A stretch of 64,000 nucleotides of DNA, from NCBI GenBank assembly GCA_037133495.1, contig JBAXOA010000010.1:1-64000 (forward strand), read 5' to 3'. Every line of letters begins with the position of its first letter. Positions within the stretch are counted from its first letter, which is position 1. Source of the stretch: JAAFHB01 sp037133495 (lineage in GTDB: Bacteria > Bacteroidota > Bacteroidia > Bacteroidales > Prolixibacteraceae). This document shows positions 43,748 to 52,989 of the stretch, piece after piece. Under the pieces are notes generated by a model. The model was not told where the DNA came from. It was given only the letters and a program-made list of their open reading frames with translations, and did not search any database. A program made the translations under genes and the position numbers.

Positions 43748-43755
43748 CAAAGATA
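43748..43755 (-). promoter_or_regulatory. Bacteroidota -7 promoter element for the cyclophilin gene
   Basis: TATCTTTG on the minus strand matches TAnnTTTG exactly, 12-21 bp upstream of the two possible start codons. Confidence 0.5.
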
Positions 43756-43851
43756 AGAAAAATGAAAATTGATTTGATTATTGCCTTTTTATTTCTGATG
43801 AGGCAGGTTCAGGTATTCTGGTATAAGACACAAACAGGCCGTATATTTTTA

Positions 43852-43859
43852 TATTTTTG
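43852..43859 (+). promoter_or_regulatory. Bacteroidota -7 promoter element for cysS
   Basis: TATTTTTG is an exact TAnnTTTG match 25 bp before the ATG of cysS. Confidence 0.5.
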
Positions 43860-43884
43860 TGCTTTAGTTTGAAATAGAAAAGGG

Positions 43885-45360
43885 ATGGGCGATTTTATTA
43901 TTTACAATACACTGAGCAGAAAGAAGGAGATTTTCAAACCTTTAATTCCCGGACATGTTGGGATGTATGTTTGCGGACCGACGGTATATGGCGAGGCTCA
44001 TCTTGGTCATTCGCGGCCGGCAATAACTTTCGATGTACTTTTTCGCTACCTGAAACACATGGGTTTTAAGGTGCGATATATCCGCAATATTACCGATGTT
44101 GGTCATCTGGTGAATGATGCGGATGAAGGTGAGGACAAGATTGGCCGGAAAGCGAAAGTCGAAGAACTCGAACCGATGGAAATTGTACAGCGCTATACCA
44201 ACAGCTACCGGTTGAATATGGCTCAGCTGAACGTAATGCCTCCAAGTATTGAACCTGCCGCGTCGGGGCACATCATTGAGCAGATTGCAACGATTCAGAA
44301 GATGTTAGATTCAGGATTTGCCTATGAAACCGGTGGCTCGGTCTATTTTGATGTAGAAAAATATGCGTCAGTTCATTCATATGGCATATTGTCGGGCCGA
44401 AAGATAGAGGATCTTTATGCCAATACGCGTGATCTTGATTCTCAGACAGAGAAAAAATCGGGTCTCGACTTTGCAGTGTGGAAGAATGCATCAGCTGAAC
44501 ATATCATGCGATGGCCATCTCCCTGGGGTGAAGGATTTCCCGGATGGCATACTGAATGTACTGCTATGAGTACCAAATATCTGGGTGAGCCGTTTGATAT
44601 TCACGGTGGTGGACTTGATTTACTTTTCCCGCATCACGAAGCCGAAATCGCCCAAGGTGTGGCATGTTTTGGTCACCAACCGGTTAACTATTGGATGCAC
44701 AATAATCTGATTACGATCAATGGGCAGAAGATGGGCAAGTCACTGGGGAATTTTATCACCCTGGATGAGCTTTTTTCCGGAAATCATCCGATTCTTGAAA
44801 AGGCATATTCGCCTGTATGTATTCGGTTTTTCATTCTGCAGGCACATTATCGCAGTCCGCTTGACTTTTCGAATGAGGCACTTCAGGCAGCGGAGAAGGG
44901 TCTGGAGCGTTTATTCAAAGCTGTTGCAGTTTTGAAGGAACTTCATCCGGCAGAACAATCAACTATTGATGTGCCAGTTCTGAAGGAGAAATGTTATGCT
45001 GCAATTAATGATGATCTTAATACTCCGGTTTTGATAGCGCATCTTTTCGACGGTGTAAAAATGATCAATTCCGTAAATGATGGAAAAGCTTCCGTCAATG
45101 TTGCCGATCTTGAAATTCTAACAGAACTCTATACCATTTTCGTTTTCGATATCCTTGGATTCAAGGCTGAAAATTCGGCCGGAGATACTGTCAAAGAGGA
45201 TGTTTTGGCCAACGTAGTGAATTTGTTGTTGAACCTTCGGGTTGAGGCTAAAATGAATAAAGATTGGGCTACTTCAGACAAGATCAGGATCAGTCTTACC
45301 GGAATGGGCTTCGAAATCAAAGATACCAAGGAAGGCTTTGAGTGGGAATTCAAGAAATAG
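43885..45360 (+). CDS. cysS: Cysteinyl-tRNA synthetase (CysS)
   Basis: Class Ia aminoacyl-tRNA synthetase of 491 residues that charges tRNA-Cys. The zinc-binding C30 (YVCGPTVYGEAHLGHSR) precedes the HIGH-type motif HLGHS (39-43). The KMSKS motif reads KMGKS here (282-286, KMGKSLGNF), with Gly replacing Ser. Further zinc-site blocks are ECTAMS and HHEAEIAQ. It is preceded by an exact -7 element 25 bp upstream and convergent with a TonB receptor gene. Confidence 0.97.
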   Translation: MGDFIIYNTLSRKKEIFKPLIPGHVGMYVCGPTVYGEAHLGHSRPAITFDVLFRYLKHMGFKVRYIRNITDVGHLVNDADEGEDKIGRKAKVEELEPMEIVQRYTNSYRLNMAQLNVMPPSIEPAASGHIIEQIATIQKMLDSGFAYETGGSVYFDVEKYASVHSYGILSGRKIEDLYANTRDLDSQTEKKSGLDFAVWKNASAEHIMRWPSPWGEGFPGWHTECTAMSTKYLGEPFDIHGGGLDLLFPHHEAEIAQGVACFGHQPVNYWMHNNLITINGQKMGKSLGNFITLDELFSGNHPILEKAYSPVCIRFFILQAHYRSPLDFSNEALQAAEKGLERLFKAVAVLKELHPAEQSTIDVPVLKEKCYAAINDDLNTPVLIAHLFDGVKMINSVNDGKASVNVADLEILTELYTIFVFDILGFKAENSAGDTVKEDVLANVVNLLLNLRVEAKMNKDWATSDKIRISLTGMGFEIKDTKEGFEWEFKK

Positions 45361-45378
45361 AAGGTTTCACTATTACGA

Positions 45379-45522
45379 TTATTTCACAGGGACCAACCTG
45401 AATATAAACCCTGGTGTTTCTATAGAGCCATTGATATATCCATCCGAAGACATTTCTAAATCATTCAGCCATGCAATATCAGGAAAAAATATCTTCTTTT
45501 GAGTTACAGTATCTTCTGGTGT
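45379..45522 (-). pseudogene. Possible C-terminal remnant of an exported sugar-dehydrogenase-like protein
   Basis: Behind the TonB receptor, in another minus-strand frame, a stretch without a start codon reads plausibly as protein: IFFPDIAWLNDLEMSSDG, then YINGSIETPGFIFRLVPVK and stop at 45379. The ending resembles the last blade of PQQ-dependent glucose/sorbosone-dehydrogenase-like propellers, but the similarity is from memory only. It overlaps the end of the receptor by about 19 bp. It could also be chance. Confidence 0.3.
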
Positions 45523-47651
45523 TTGTGAATATTCTGGTAAGATATGTTTAGTGTGCAAATGATCCAGCGTGGCAAACCGGGATAAAAATACCGGGGTGTC
45601 ACCGATCCGGAACCCGGAGCATTCACTACGACCATTGATGCGTATTTTTGGTCTGTAATATTATTGATTTTTATTGCGGAATCGATTTTAAGTTTTTGGA
45701 ATAATTTGAATGCGAATCCTGCTTTGAGGGCAATAGTAGCCCACGCTTTTGAATACCGGCTGTTCAGGTCGTTTAGAGGAATCTGTCCTGAAGTGGCCAG
45801 TTCAACCCGGGAGTAAAAACCATAGGGCGTTTTAAAATCAAGGCTTCCGGAAAAAAGCTGATCAGGCATTCCAGGAAGTTTTTTGCCTGAGTAATCTATA
45901 TTATCGGCTTTAAAGTCCTGAAAATTAAACTTGTTATTTGCGTAATTCAGATTGGCAATCAAGGCAAAATGATGATCTGAAGTCTTATTTTTTTGTCCAA
46001 TAATCCATTGCTGCAGTGATATTTCCAGTCCTCTGTGAATTGATGATCCGGCATTCATCCCCACATAGATTTCTTCTGCAACTCTTTTAGGAACAATAAG
46101 ATCCGTTACCCGCATATAATAATAGGCGAGATCGATAAATGTGGCGTGATTGAATAAATTCACGCGTGTTCCCCCTTCAAATGACCACGCTTTTTCCGGT
46201 TTAATCTCCCTGTTGATTAATCCTAGCGGACTTAATGTTTCAGAAAGTGAAGGTACAGAAAATCCCTTGTTTATTGACGTATAAAAATAAAGATCATTCC
46301 ATGGATTCCAGGTAAATGAGAGTCGTGGCGCAATGATGGCGGAGAATTGGTAGTTTCCCGACTGGTTCAAAGTATCGGGCGTAAGATCGGTAAAACGAAA
46401 ACCCGACTGATTAAAATTAAGACCGGCAATAACAGCTACTTTCCGGTAGCGGATTTCCAGCTGAGTAAAAATATCATTTTGATAAAGTGATTCTTTCCCG
46501 TCCTGTTGCATAATCCCCTTTATGCCTTTCCCGCCGATGTTTTCGGTGAGCATACTTTGGATATTTTCGAAATAAAGATTGGTTCCCGCTGCAAATTGAA
46601 AGGTAATCTCTCCCATTTTTTTGGTGTGTTGACCCAATATCCGGACTCCGTAGGAAAATCCTGATTCATTTAGAAAATTGAATGGCCGGTTTTCTTCTGT
46701 TTTTCTGGAATTCAAAAATGTCGAGAGTGAATAATCCCAGTCATTTAATGTCTTGTAATGAAGGTTATATCCGGCAAATACCCTGTCAGGATGCTCATAG
46801 CCTTTTGTTTTCAGCCAACTGGCTGCAGCCTTTTGAGGATTGGAAATTAAGGTTACTGAATCGATTGAACTTGGAATCAGGGCTCTGATCTTTGATCCCG
46901 AAAGGATGAGGTTACCGGACAATTTAGCGCTGAATATTTGCTGCTGATTAATGAAAAATGAATAACGGCTATATTTGCTGTTCAGTCGATATCCATCAGA
47001 TTCAATACCTGAAACAGATAATACCAGATTATCTTTGGCCGTTCCGTTCGAGTAGGTCACTCCGTTTTTGAAATAGCCAAAACTACCGGCTGAACTATTT
47101 AATTTAGTCACTTCGCGGTTGAAATCTGCACTTTGAGGATAGAGGATAACTGTCCCACCCAATGACGAGCCATAAATACTGGAAGCCGGACCTCTCAATA
47201 CCTCAATACGACTAATATATTCGGGATTTATATCATCGAAGGTGGTCTCACCTTCGGCGCTGTACATGGGGATATCACCAAAAAAAAGCTTAATCTTTTT
47301 TGTTCCGTAAGGATAGCGCGAACCAATCCCCCTCAATGTCAGCTTAATAGTACCAGGTGAACCTTCCTGCATTACCAGCCCCGGAACAGCCAAGAGCGAT
47401 GAAGCAATATTAATAGCTGAATTTTCAAGCCGGCCAGCTGGTATGACTGATATCGATCCTGCCGTAGATTTTAATAGCCCCATTGTGCGATAGGCTGTTA
47501 CCTGAATTTCTGACAGATCGTAATTTGCACGGGATAATCCCTCAGTTGAGGAATTTATCGTATCCGGTTTGGTGGCTTGAGTCTTCTCTTTTGGCTGAGC
47601 AAATAATAGATAAGAGGTGAAAATCAGGGGTATGATCAAAAATTGCTTCAT
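45504..47651 (-). CDS. TonB-dependent receptor (siderophore/metal type)
   Basis: Outer-membrane receptor of 715 residues with a signal peptide (1-18) and no CarboxypepD-like domain. The plug reads SEIQVTAYRTMGLL (about 47-60), VPGLVMQEG, RGIGSRYPYG and SRIEVLRGPASSIYGSSLGG; the barrel ends at about NISYQ. Lack of the extra N-terminal domain and the RGPASS plug block resemble FecA/FhuA-class receptors for ferric chelates, though the substrate is not determinable. The last nine residues (NIHKHQKIL) extend past the usual terminal strand and coincide with the overlap noted at 45379-45522. Confidence 0.9.
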   Translation of the reverse strand: MKQFLIIPLIFTSYLLFAQPKEKTQATKPDTINSSTEGLSRANYDLSEIQVTAYRTMGLLKSTAGSISVIPAGRLENSAINIASSLLAVPGLVMQEGSPGTIKLTLRGIGSRYPYGTKKIKLFFGDIPMYSAEGETTFDDINPEYISRIEVLRGPASSIYGSSLGGTVILYPQSADFNREVTKLNSSAGSFGYFKNGVTYSNGTAKDNLVLSVSGIESDGYRLNSKYSRYSFFINQQQIFSAKLSGNLILSGSKIRALIPSSIDSVTLISNPQKAAASWLKTKGYEHPDRVFAGYNLHYKTLNDWDYSLSTFLNSRKTEENRPFNFLNESGFSYGVRILGQHTKKMGEITFQFAAGTNLYFENIQSMLTENIGGKGIKGIMQQDGKESLYQNDIFTQLEIRYRKVAVIAGLNFNQSGFRFTDLTPDTLNQSGNYQFSAIIAPRLSFTWNPWNDLYFYTSINKGFSVPSLSETLSPLGLINREIKPEKAWSFEGGTRVNLFNHATFIDLAYYYMRVTDLIVPKRVAEEIYVGMNAGSSIHRGLEISLQQWIIGQKNKTSDHHFALIANLNYANNKFNFQDFKADNIDYSGKKLPGMPDQLFSGSLDFKTPYGFYSRVELATSGQIPLNDLNSRYSKAWATIALKAGFAFKLFQKLKIDSAIKINNITDQKYASMVVVNAPGSGSVTPRYFYPGLPRWIICTLNISYQNIHKHQKIL

Positions 47652-47700
47652 TCCCTATAAACGGAAATTTGCAGATTTTGTTTATCAAAACTGAATGAAA

Positions 47701-48876
47701 TCAACTGTTTGGGTGCAATGCCTTTTCAATTTTTTCCAATCCTTCTTTAAGCACAGCTCTCGGGCATCCGAAATTTAGTCTGAAATAACCTTCACCACCT
47801 GTTCCAAATTTACTGCCATGATTTAAAGCAACGTTTCCATCGATCAATCGTTTGGCTAACTCTTTCTCGCTAAGATGATAAGCAGTGAAATCCATCCAGA
47901 CCAGAAAGGTAGCTTCAGGTTTCATAATTTTAATCATAGGCAACCGTTCGACAATAAATGTCTCAAGAAATCTGTAATTTTCTTCCAGATACGCCATTAG
48001 CTGATCAAGCCAGTCGTGGCCATGACGTAAAGCAGCTTCCGTGGCTATATTTCCAAAGATATTGCCGCTATGGATATGGATCGTATTTAAAACCTGCTCA
48101 TACTTAAGCCGGATTTTCCTATTGGGTATGATCACAAACGCTGAGGAGAGTCCCGCGACATTAAAAGTTTTGCTGGCAGCCATCAAAACGGCACTGTTCA
48201 TCGCAATACTATCCGATACCATTGGAATTGGAATGTGTTTGTTCCCCGAAAAAACCAGATCTGCATGAATTTCGTCCGAAATAATCACAATTCCGTTCTC
48301 GTTACAGATTTGGCTCAGTTCTTTGAGTTCTTCCATGCTCCAAACCATGCCGCCCGGGTTGTGCGGACTGCAAAGGATCAGTAATTTTGTTTTTGAATCG
48401 ATAATCTGCCTGAGATTTTCAAAATCAAAGGTATAACGGCCATCCCTGATCATTAAGGGATTCTCAAGCATTTTTCTTCCCGATCCTTTTATGCTGGTGA
48501 AAAAGGGAAAATATACCGGAGGCTGAACAATCACTTTGTCGCCTGGTTCTGAAAGTGCCATAATCAGCATCGTTACTGCAGAAACTACACCAGGACTCGT
48601 AGTGATCATTTCTTTATCGATTTTCCAGCCATGCCTGCGATCCAGCCACTCGATGATCGCTTCAGAATAACTTTCCGGACGGTAGGAATAGGCCAGTATT
48701 TCATGATTTAGCCGTTTCTGTAAAGCATCTATAATAAAGTCTGGTGTGCGGAAGTCAGTATCTGCCACCCAAAGCGGCAATGCTTCACCATTTCCAAAAT
48801 AGAGGTCAAGCATATCATATTTGACACAGTCGGTTCCGCGTCGCTCAATTATTTCATCAAAATTGTACTGTATCAT
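47701..48876 (-). CDS. PatB/MalY-type PLP aminotransferase (cystathionine beta-lyase-like)
   Basis: A 391-residue fold-type I PLP enzyme of the MalY/PatB group, many of which act as C-S beta-lyases on cystathionine. MNFDEIIERRGTDCVKYD-like opening, LPLWVADTDFRTP, SPHNPGGMVWS (about 171-181), ISDEIHADLVFSG and the PLP lysine in AASKTFNVAG (about 234-243) are typical. The GTGGEGYFRLNFGCPR block near the end is the phosphate/carboxylate-binding segment. It lies 36 bp downstream of the ComB-like gene on the same strand, so the two are probably one transcript. An aminotransferase reaction on a sulfonated or sulfur amino acid would fit this pairing. Confidence 0.9.
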   Translation of the reverse strand: MIQYNFDEIIERRGTDCVKYDMLDLYFGNGEALPLWVADTDFRTPDFIIDALQKRLNHEILAYSYRPESYSEAIIEWLDRRHGWKIDKEMITTSPGVVSAVTMLIMALSEPGDKVIVQPPVYFPFFTSIKGSGRKMLENPLMIRDGRYTFDFENLRQIIDSKTKLLILCSPHNPGGMVWSMEELKELSQICNENGIVIISDEIHADLVFSGNKHIPIPMVSDSIAMNSAVLMAASKTFNVAGLSSAFVIIPNRKIRLKYEQVLNTIHIHSGNIFGNIATEAALRHGHDWLDQLMAYLEENYRFLETFIVERLPMIKIMKPEATFLVWMDFTAYHLSEKELAKRLIDGNVALNHGSKFGTGGEGYFRLNFGCPRAVLKEGLEKIEKALHPNS

Positions 48877-48912
48877 TTATTGTACGATTAATTTATTTCT
48901 GTTTATACCGGA

Positions 48913-49605
48913 TTAAACCATTTCAATTTTTTTCAACCAATTGTAATCATCACCCTTTTCAATTTTAAGGACAAAATTAAAACGATTCAGACTCAGACAA
49001 AGTTCAAAATCGGATGCCGGCGACCATTCATGATTAGCCGGATCAAGCAGCCGGGCGCCATCGCCTGTACGAAGGATTTCCTTTATCCTATCAAAGTCAG
49101 TGGCTTGGTTCTGCAATTTATCTCGTAAATATTCGGCTAAAAAGGTATCTTCCTGTGTTGGATATCGACATTCGTAACCCATGCAAACCAGGCTCACTTC
49201 AGCTGGATTTTTTTCGCGGATATAAGTAATAATTGCTTCCGCGTTTACAAAACTTCCGGTGATAATTTCGTCAGCATTGACGGCGTTGGCAATTCCGCGT
49301 GTTCCCGAGCTGGTTGTCAATATGATGGTTTTTCCGGTAAGATCCTGATTCATAATATGAGTAGGGGAATTTCCAAAATCAAAACCAGGCACTTTCCGTT
49401 CATGTCGTTCGCCAAGCATTATTACATCATTGATCGAATTTTTCAAGGCGAAGGCCTCATCCACATGTTCAACGGGAATAATTTTTTCTGCTCCGGCCGC
49501 GTAAACATAACAGGCGGTGGAAAATGCCCTGAAAACATCTATAACCACAGTAAGTCCTTTGGCTTTTTGCGCTCCTTCGACGAGCTGAAGAATTTCTATT
49601 TTCAT
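48913..49605 (-). CDS. ComB-like 2-phosphosulfolactate phosphatase
   Basis: A 230-residue protein of the ComB family, Mg-dependent phosphatases that in archaea dephosphorylate 2-phosphosulfolactate in coenzyme M synthesis. Family marks are VVIDVFRAFSTACYVYAAGAEKIIPV (about 20-45, cut into parts), GERHERKVPGFDFGNSP and TIILTTSSGTRGI. The frame extends upstream to 49659, but ATG at 49605 (MKIEILQLVEG) matches the family start. The actual substrate in this bacterium is unknown. It shares a transcript with the PLP enzyme downstream and is near the cysteate-synthase-like gene. Confidence 0.85.
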   Translation of the reverse strand: MKIEILQLVEGAQKAKGLTVVIDVFRAFSTACYVYAAGAEKIIPVEHVDEAFALKNSINDVIMLGERHERKVPGFDFGNSPTHIMNQDLTGKTIILTTSSGTRGIANAVNADEIITGSFVNAEAIITYIREKNPAEVSLVCMGYECRYPTQEDTFLAEYLRDKLQNQATDFDRIKEILRTGDGARLLDPANHEWSPASDFELCLSLNRFNFVLKIEKGDDYNWLKKIEMV

Positions 49606-49769
49606 CAGAAGATAATTTGTTTTTTTAAAATTGCCTGATAGCCTGTGTGCACTCTTCATTCGTGTTTGCGAAGCGCAGATACATGGTGTTTCATAAATGG
49701 GCTTTGACTCGTTCCATCCGAAACTTTTGTAATTTGGCTGCGAATTTAACGTAAAAGTAGAAAAGAACG

Positions 49770-50570
49770 ATGATCTCTGTCACTTTAAAAGGTTTGACCA
49801 TTTTACAATTTACAAATCTGAACAGATTTCCGGAGTTGCTCCACTTCTCAACAGTACGGGCAAATGGTTGTAGCATTGATAAATACAGCTCTTTGAATTT
49901 GGGTTTTAATTCGGGCGATCTTCCCGTGAATGTGAGAGAGAATCGGAATCTGCTTTGCAATAAACTTGATTTAAACCCTGAACTGTTGGTATTTCCGAAC
50001 CAGACTCATACAGCTACTGTTAAAGTAATTACTGCTGATTATTTTAACTCCGAGGAGGAAGTACAAAAACATTTTCTCAGTGAAACAGATGCCGTCATTA
50101 CTGCATTGACAGGTGTTTGTGTTGCTGTAAAAACTGCCGATTGTGTGCCGGTTCTCCTTTTTGATCCCAAACGCAACGTGGTTGCGGCCGTTCATGCCGG
50201 ATGGCGTGGAACAGTGCAAGGTATTGCAGCAAAAACGATTAATATAATAACGGAGAGTTTTGGGTCTGAGCCTTCTGATCTTTGGGCGGGTATAGGGCCT
50301 TCAATCAGCCCCGATGTTTACGAAGTCGGAGAGGAAGTATGGAAGCAATTTGACCCTGAATTTTATCGGCAGATTCATCCGGAAAGACCGGATAAAAGGC
50401 TGCTTGATCTGTGGAGCGCCAATCATCATCAGCTGCAGGCTGCAGGAATTCCTGAAAATCAGATTGAAGTCGCATGCATCTGCACATTATCTGATCCTGA
50501 TCGGTTCTTTTCAGCCCGTCGAGACGGGATTAAAACCGGCAGAATGGCAACAGGAATAATGATCCGATAA
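49770..50570 (+). CDS. pgeF: Peptidoglycan editing factor PgeF (YfiH family)
   Basis: A 266-residue protein of the YfiH/PgeF (multicopper-polyphenol-oxidase-like) family, an enzyme that removes faulty L-Ser-containing residues from peptidoglycan precursors in other bacteria. Metal-site motifs NQTHTATV (about 77-84), TADCVPVLLF (about 122-131) and HAGWRGTVQG (about 142-151) are present, and the C-terminus GIKTGRMATGIMI is typical. Divergent from the ComB-like gene. Confidence 0.9.
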   Translation: MISVTLKGLTILQFTNLNRFPELLHFSTVRANGCSIDKYSSLNLGFNSGDLPVNVRENRNLLCNKLDLNPELLVFPNQTHTATVKVITADYFNSEEEVQKHFLSETDAVITALTGVCVAVKTADCVPVLLFDPKRNVVAAVHAGWRGTVQGIAAKTINIITESFGSEPSDLWAGIGPSISPDVYEVGEEVWKQFDPEFYRQIHPERPDKRLLDLWSANHHQLQAAGIPENQIEVACICTLSDPDRFFSARRDGIKTGRMATGIMIR

Positions 50571-50575
50571 AAAAA

Positions 50576-50635
50576 CACCACAGATTACAAAGATGCTCAC
50601 AGATTGTTCTGTGTTAGTCGGTGTAATCTGTGGTG
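50576..50635. repeat. Long inverted repeat between pgeF and the mannosidase gene
   Basis: CACCACAGATTAC (50576-50588) and GTAATCTGTGGTG (50623-50635) are a perfect 13-bp inverted repeat with a 34-base loop that contains additional CAGATT/ACAGA fragments. It sits between convergent genes and could end transcription from both sides. The CACAGATTAC-type unit looks like a dispersed repeat element. Confidence 0.65.
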
Positions 50636-50671
50636 AAATTAATCCCAGCCGTTGAAAGCAAAGATTATGAT

Positions 50672-52972
50672 TTATTTCTTTTTATTCGAAAACGAATAAG
50701 GGAAGCTTTCCGGTAAAGTGCCCCGAACTTTATTTGGCGCTTTGGTCATGTCAAATTCGAGCTTCCCACCTTTTAATAAATCGCTGTGCGTGACATAATT
50801 TTTATCGTAAACTACACCGTTAAGGTTGATTTTATTGATATAAAGATTTGTTTCACTGTTTTTAGGGGCATTGATCTCAAATTTCTTGCCGTTTTCTAGT
50901 GATAACGTAATTTTTTTAAACAGCGGAGCTCCAAAAGCATATTCACCAGTTCCTGGAGCGACAGGATAGAAGCCCATCGCCGAGAAGACATACCATGCTG
51001 ATGTTTGTCCGTTATCTTCATCGCCACAAAGTCCGTCGGGTCGGGGTGTATAGAGTTTATCCATCACTTGCCGCACTAAATACTGACCTTTCCAGGGTTG
51101 TCCCAGGTAATTGTACAGGTAGATGGCATGTTGAATCGGTTGATTTCCATGAGCATATTGTCCCATATTCGCGATCAGCATTTCTGTAATCTCATGAATC
51201 TGTATGCCATAATAGGAATAATCGAAAGTGGGAGCAGAGCTGAACACTTCATCAAGGCGCTGGGCCATTTTTTCGCGTCCGCCCATTAAATTAGCCAGAC
51301 CCTGTGGATCATGAAATACACACCAGGTATAGTGCCAGCTCGATCCTTCAGTAAAGGCATCGCCCCATTTATCGGGACGGAATGGCGTTTGAAAAGTGCC
51401 ATCTTCATTTCTGCCACGCATGAAATTAACCGATTTGTCGAAAACATTGGCATAATTCATTGCCCTTTTGGCAAAGAGATCGATCTCCGGCTGGGGACGA
51501 CCTAAATCTTTAGCCAATTTCCAGATACACCAGTCGGCGAATGAATATTCAAGTGTTCGGGCAGCATTTTCGTTAATGCCAACATTATAAGGAATATAGC
51601 CTAATTTGTTGTAGTATTTTACGCCATATCGGCCTACAGAATGCAGTGGTCCTGCATTCTCTGCGTTTTTTTGAATTGCTTCGTACAATTTTGCGATATC
51701 GAATCCGCGGATTCCTTTGAGGTAGGCGTCTGCAATATTAACTGCTGAGTTTGAACCGATCATACAATCACGGTGCCCCGGACTGGCCCATTCGGGAAGC
51801 CAGCCACTTTCATTATAAGTGTTCGCCAATCCTTCCATAATCTGGGAACTAAGTGAAGGGTGCATTAATGTGAAATAAGGGAAAACGGCACGGAAAGTAT
51901 CCCAAAACCCATTGTCGGTAAACATATAACCCGGAAGAACCTTTCCGTTATATGGACTGTAATGAACGATTTTATTATTGGCGTCTATCTCATAAAATTT
52001 TCGTGGGAAAAGCATAGTGCGATAAAGTGCGGTATAGAAAGTCCGCAACTGGTCAACCGTACCGCCTTCAACTTTTACGCGTGCAAATTCTTTATTCCAC
52101 GCTGCTTCCGCATTGTTTTTAATTTGATCAAAGCTATTTTGGCCGATCTCTCTTTTTAGGCTAAGCTCCGCCTGTTCGAGGCTGATAAACGAAGAGGCCA
52201 CGCGTGCATGAACAAGTTCTCCTTTTTTGGTTTTAAAAGTCACAACAGCCATCACATGTTTTCCTTCAGCTGCAGCGCTTCCTTTCGATAAAACACTGTC
52301 TTGCCAGGTTGAAACTTCGCCAAATTCTTTGTCAAAGATGATTACAAAATAGTTGTGAAAATTTTCAGGTACGCCACCACTATTGTTTCTGCAATAGCCT
52401 GTTACTTTTCGCTCCTGAGGTGAAATTTTCACCATTGAACCTTTATTAAAAGCATCTATTACAATATGAGAAGCATCGGATTCAGGGAAAGTAAACCGGA
52501 ACTGAGCTGCACGTTCGGTAGGTGTTATTTCTGTAATGACGTCATAATTAGAGAGGTATGCTCTATAGTAATGCGGTTTGGCAATTTCAACCTTATGTGA
52601 ATACCACGAAGCTCGTTTATTTTCATCAACGATTAGTTTGCCAGTCTCCGGGAATAAAGAAAATGCTGCATAATCGTTGATCCACGGACTTGGCTGATGG
52701 GTTTGCTTAAATCCCCTGATTTTCACATCGTCATACATATATCCCCAGCCATTGCCGTTTTTATTGGTCTGGGGAGTCCAGAAATTCATTCCCCAAGGCA
52801 ATGCAATAGCCGGATAGGTGTTCCCGTTGGATAAGGCGAAATCGGAATCAGTACCTACAAGCGGATTCGCATATTCCACTAAAGAACCCTGATTATTGTC
52901 AATTTGCTGTGCGTGAGTGAGTAAAGAAAACAGCACAAATGTTAAAATCAAAAATGGATATTTCATTTTCAT
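50672..52972 (-). CDS. GH92 alpha-mannosidase
   Basis: A secreted exo-alpha-mannosidase of family GH92, 766 residues, acting on mannose-rich glycans. Signal peptide (1-21), an N-terminal beta-sandwich domain with ANPLVGTDSDFALSNGNTYP (about 35-54) and GFKQTHQPSP, and an (alpha/alpha)6 barrel with the late block GDEDNGQTSAWYVFSAMGFYPV, which carries catalytic-site residues in the family. The linkage specificity cannot be read from the sequence. It follows a methyltransferase gene by 17 bp and is its cotranscribed neighbour. Confidence 0.95.
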   Translation of the reverse strand: MKMKYPFLILTFVLFSLLTHAQQIDNNQGSLVEYANPLVGTDSDFALSNGNTYPAIALPWGMNFWTPQTNKNGNGWGYMYDDVKIRGFKQTHQPSPWINDYAAFSLFPETGKLIVDENKRASWYSHKVEIAKPHYYRAYLSNYDVITEITPTERAAQFRFTFPESDASHIVIDAFNKGSMVKISPQERKVTGYCRNNSGGVPENFHNYFVIIFDKEFGEVSTWQDSVLSKGSAAAEGKHVMAVVTFKTKKGELVHARVASSFISLEQAELSLKREIGQNSFDQIKNNAEAAWNKEFARVKVEGGTVDQLRTFYTALYRTMLFPRKFYEIDANNKIVHYSPYNGKVLPGYMFTDNGFWDTFRAVFPYFTLMHPSLSSQIMEGLANTYNESGWLPEWASPGHRDCMIGSNSAVNIADAYLKGIRGFDIAKLYEAIQKNAENAGPLHSVGRYGVKYYNKLGYIPYNVGINENAARTLEYSFADWCIWKLAKDLGRPQPEIDLFAKRAMNYANVFDKSVNFMRGRNEDGTFQTPFRPDKWGDAFTEGSSWHYTWCVFHDPQGLANLMGGREKMAQRLDEVFSSAPTFDYSYYGIQIHEITEMLIANMGQYAHGNQPIQHAIYLYNYLGQPWKGQYLVRQVMDKLYTPRPDGLCGDEDNGQTSAWYVFSAMGFYPVAPGTGEYAFGAPLFKKITLSLENGKKFEINAPKNSETNLYINKINLNGVVYDKNYVTHSDLLKGGKLEFDMTKAPNKVRGTLPESFPYSFSNKKK

Positions 52973-52989
52973 TATTATTTAGTGAGTTT

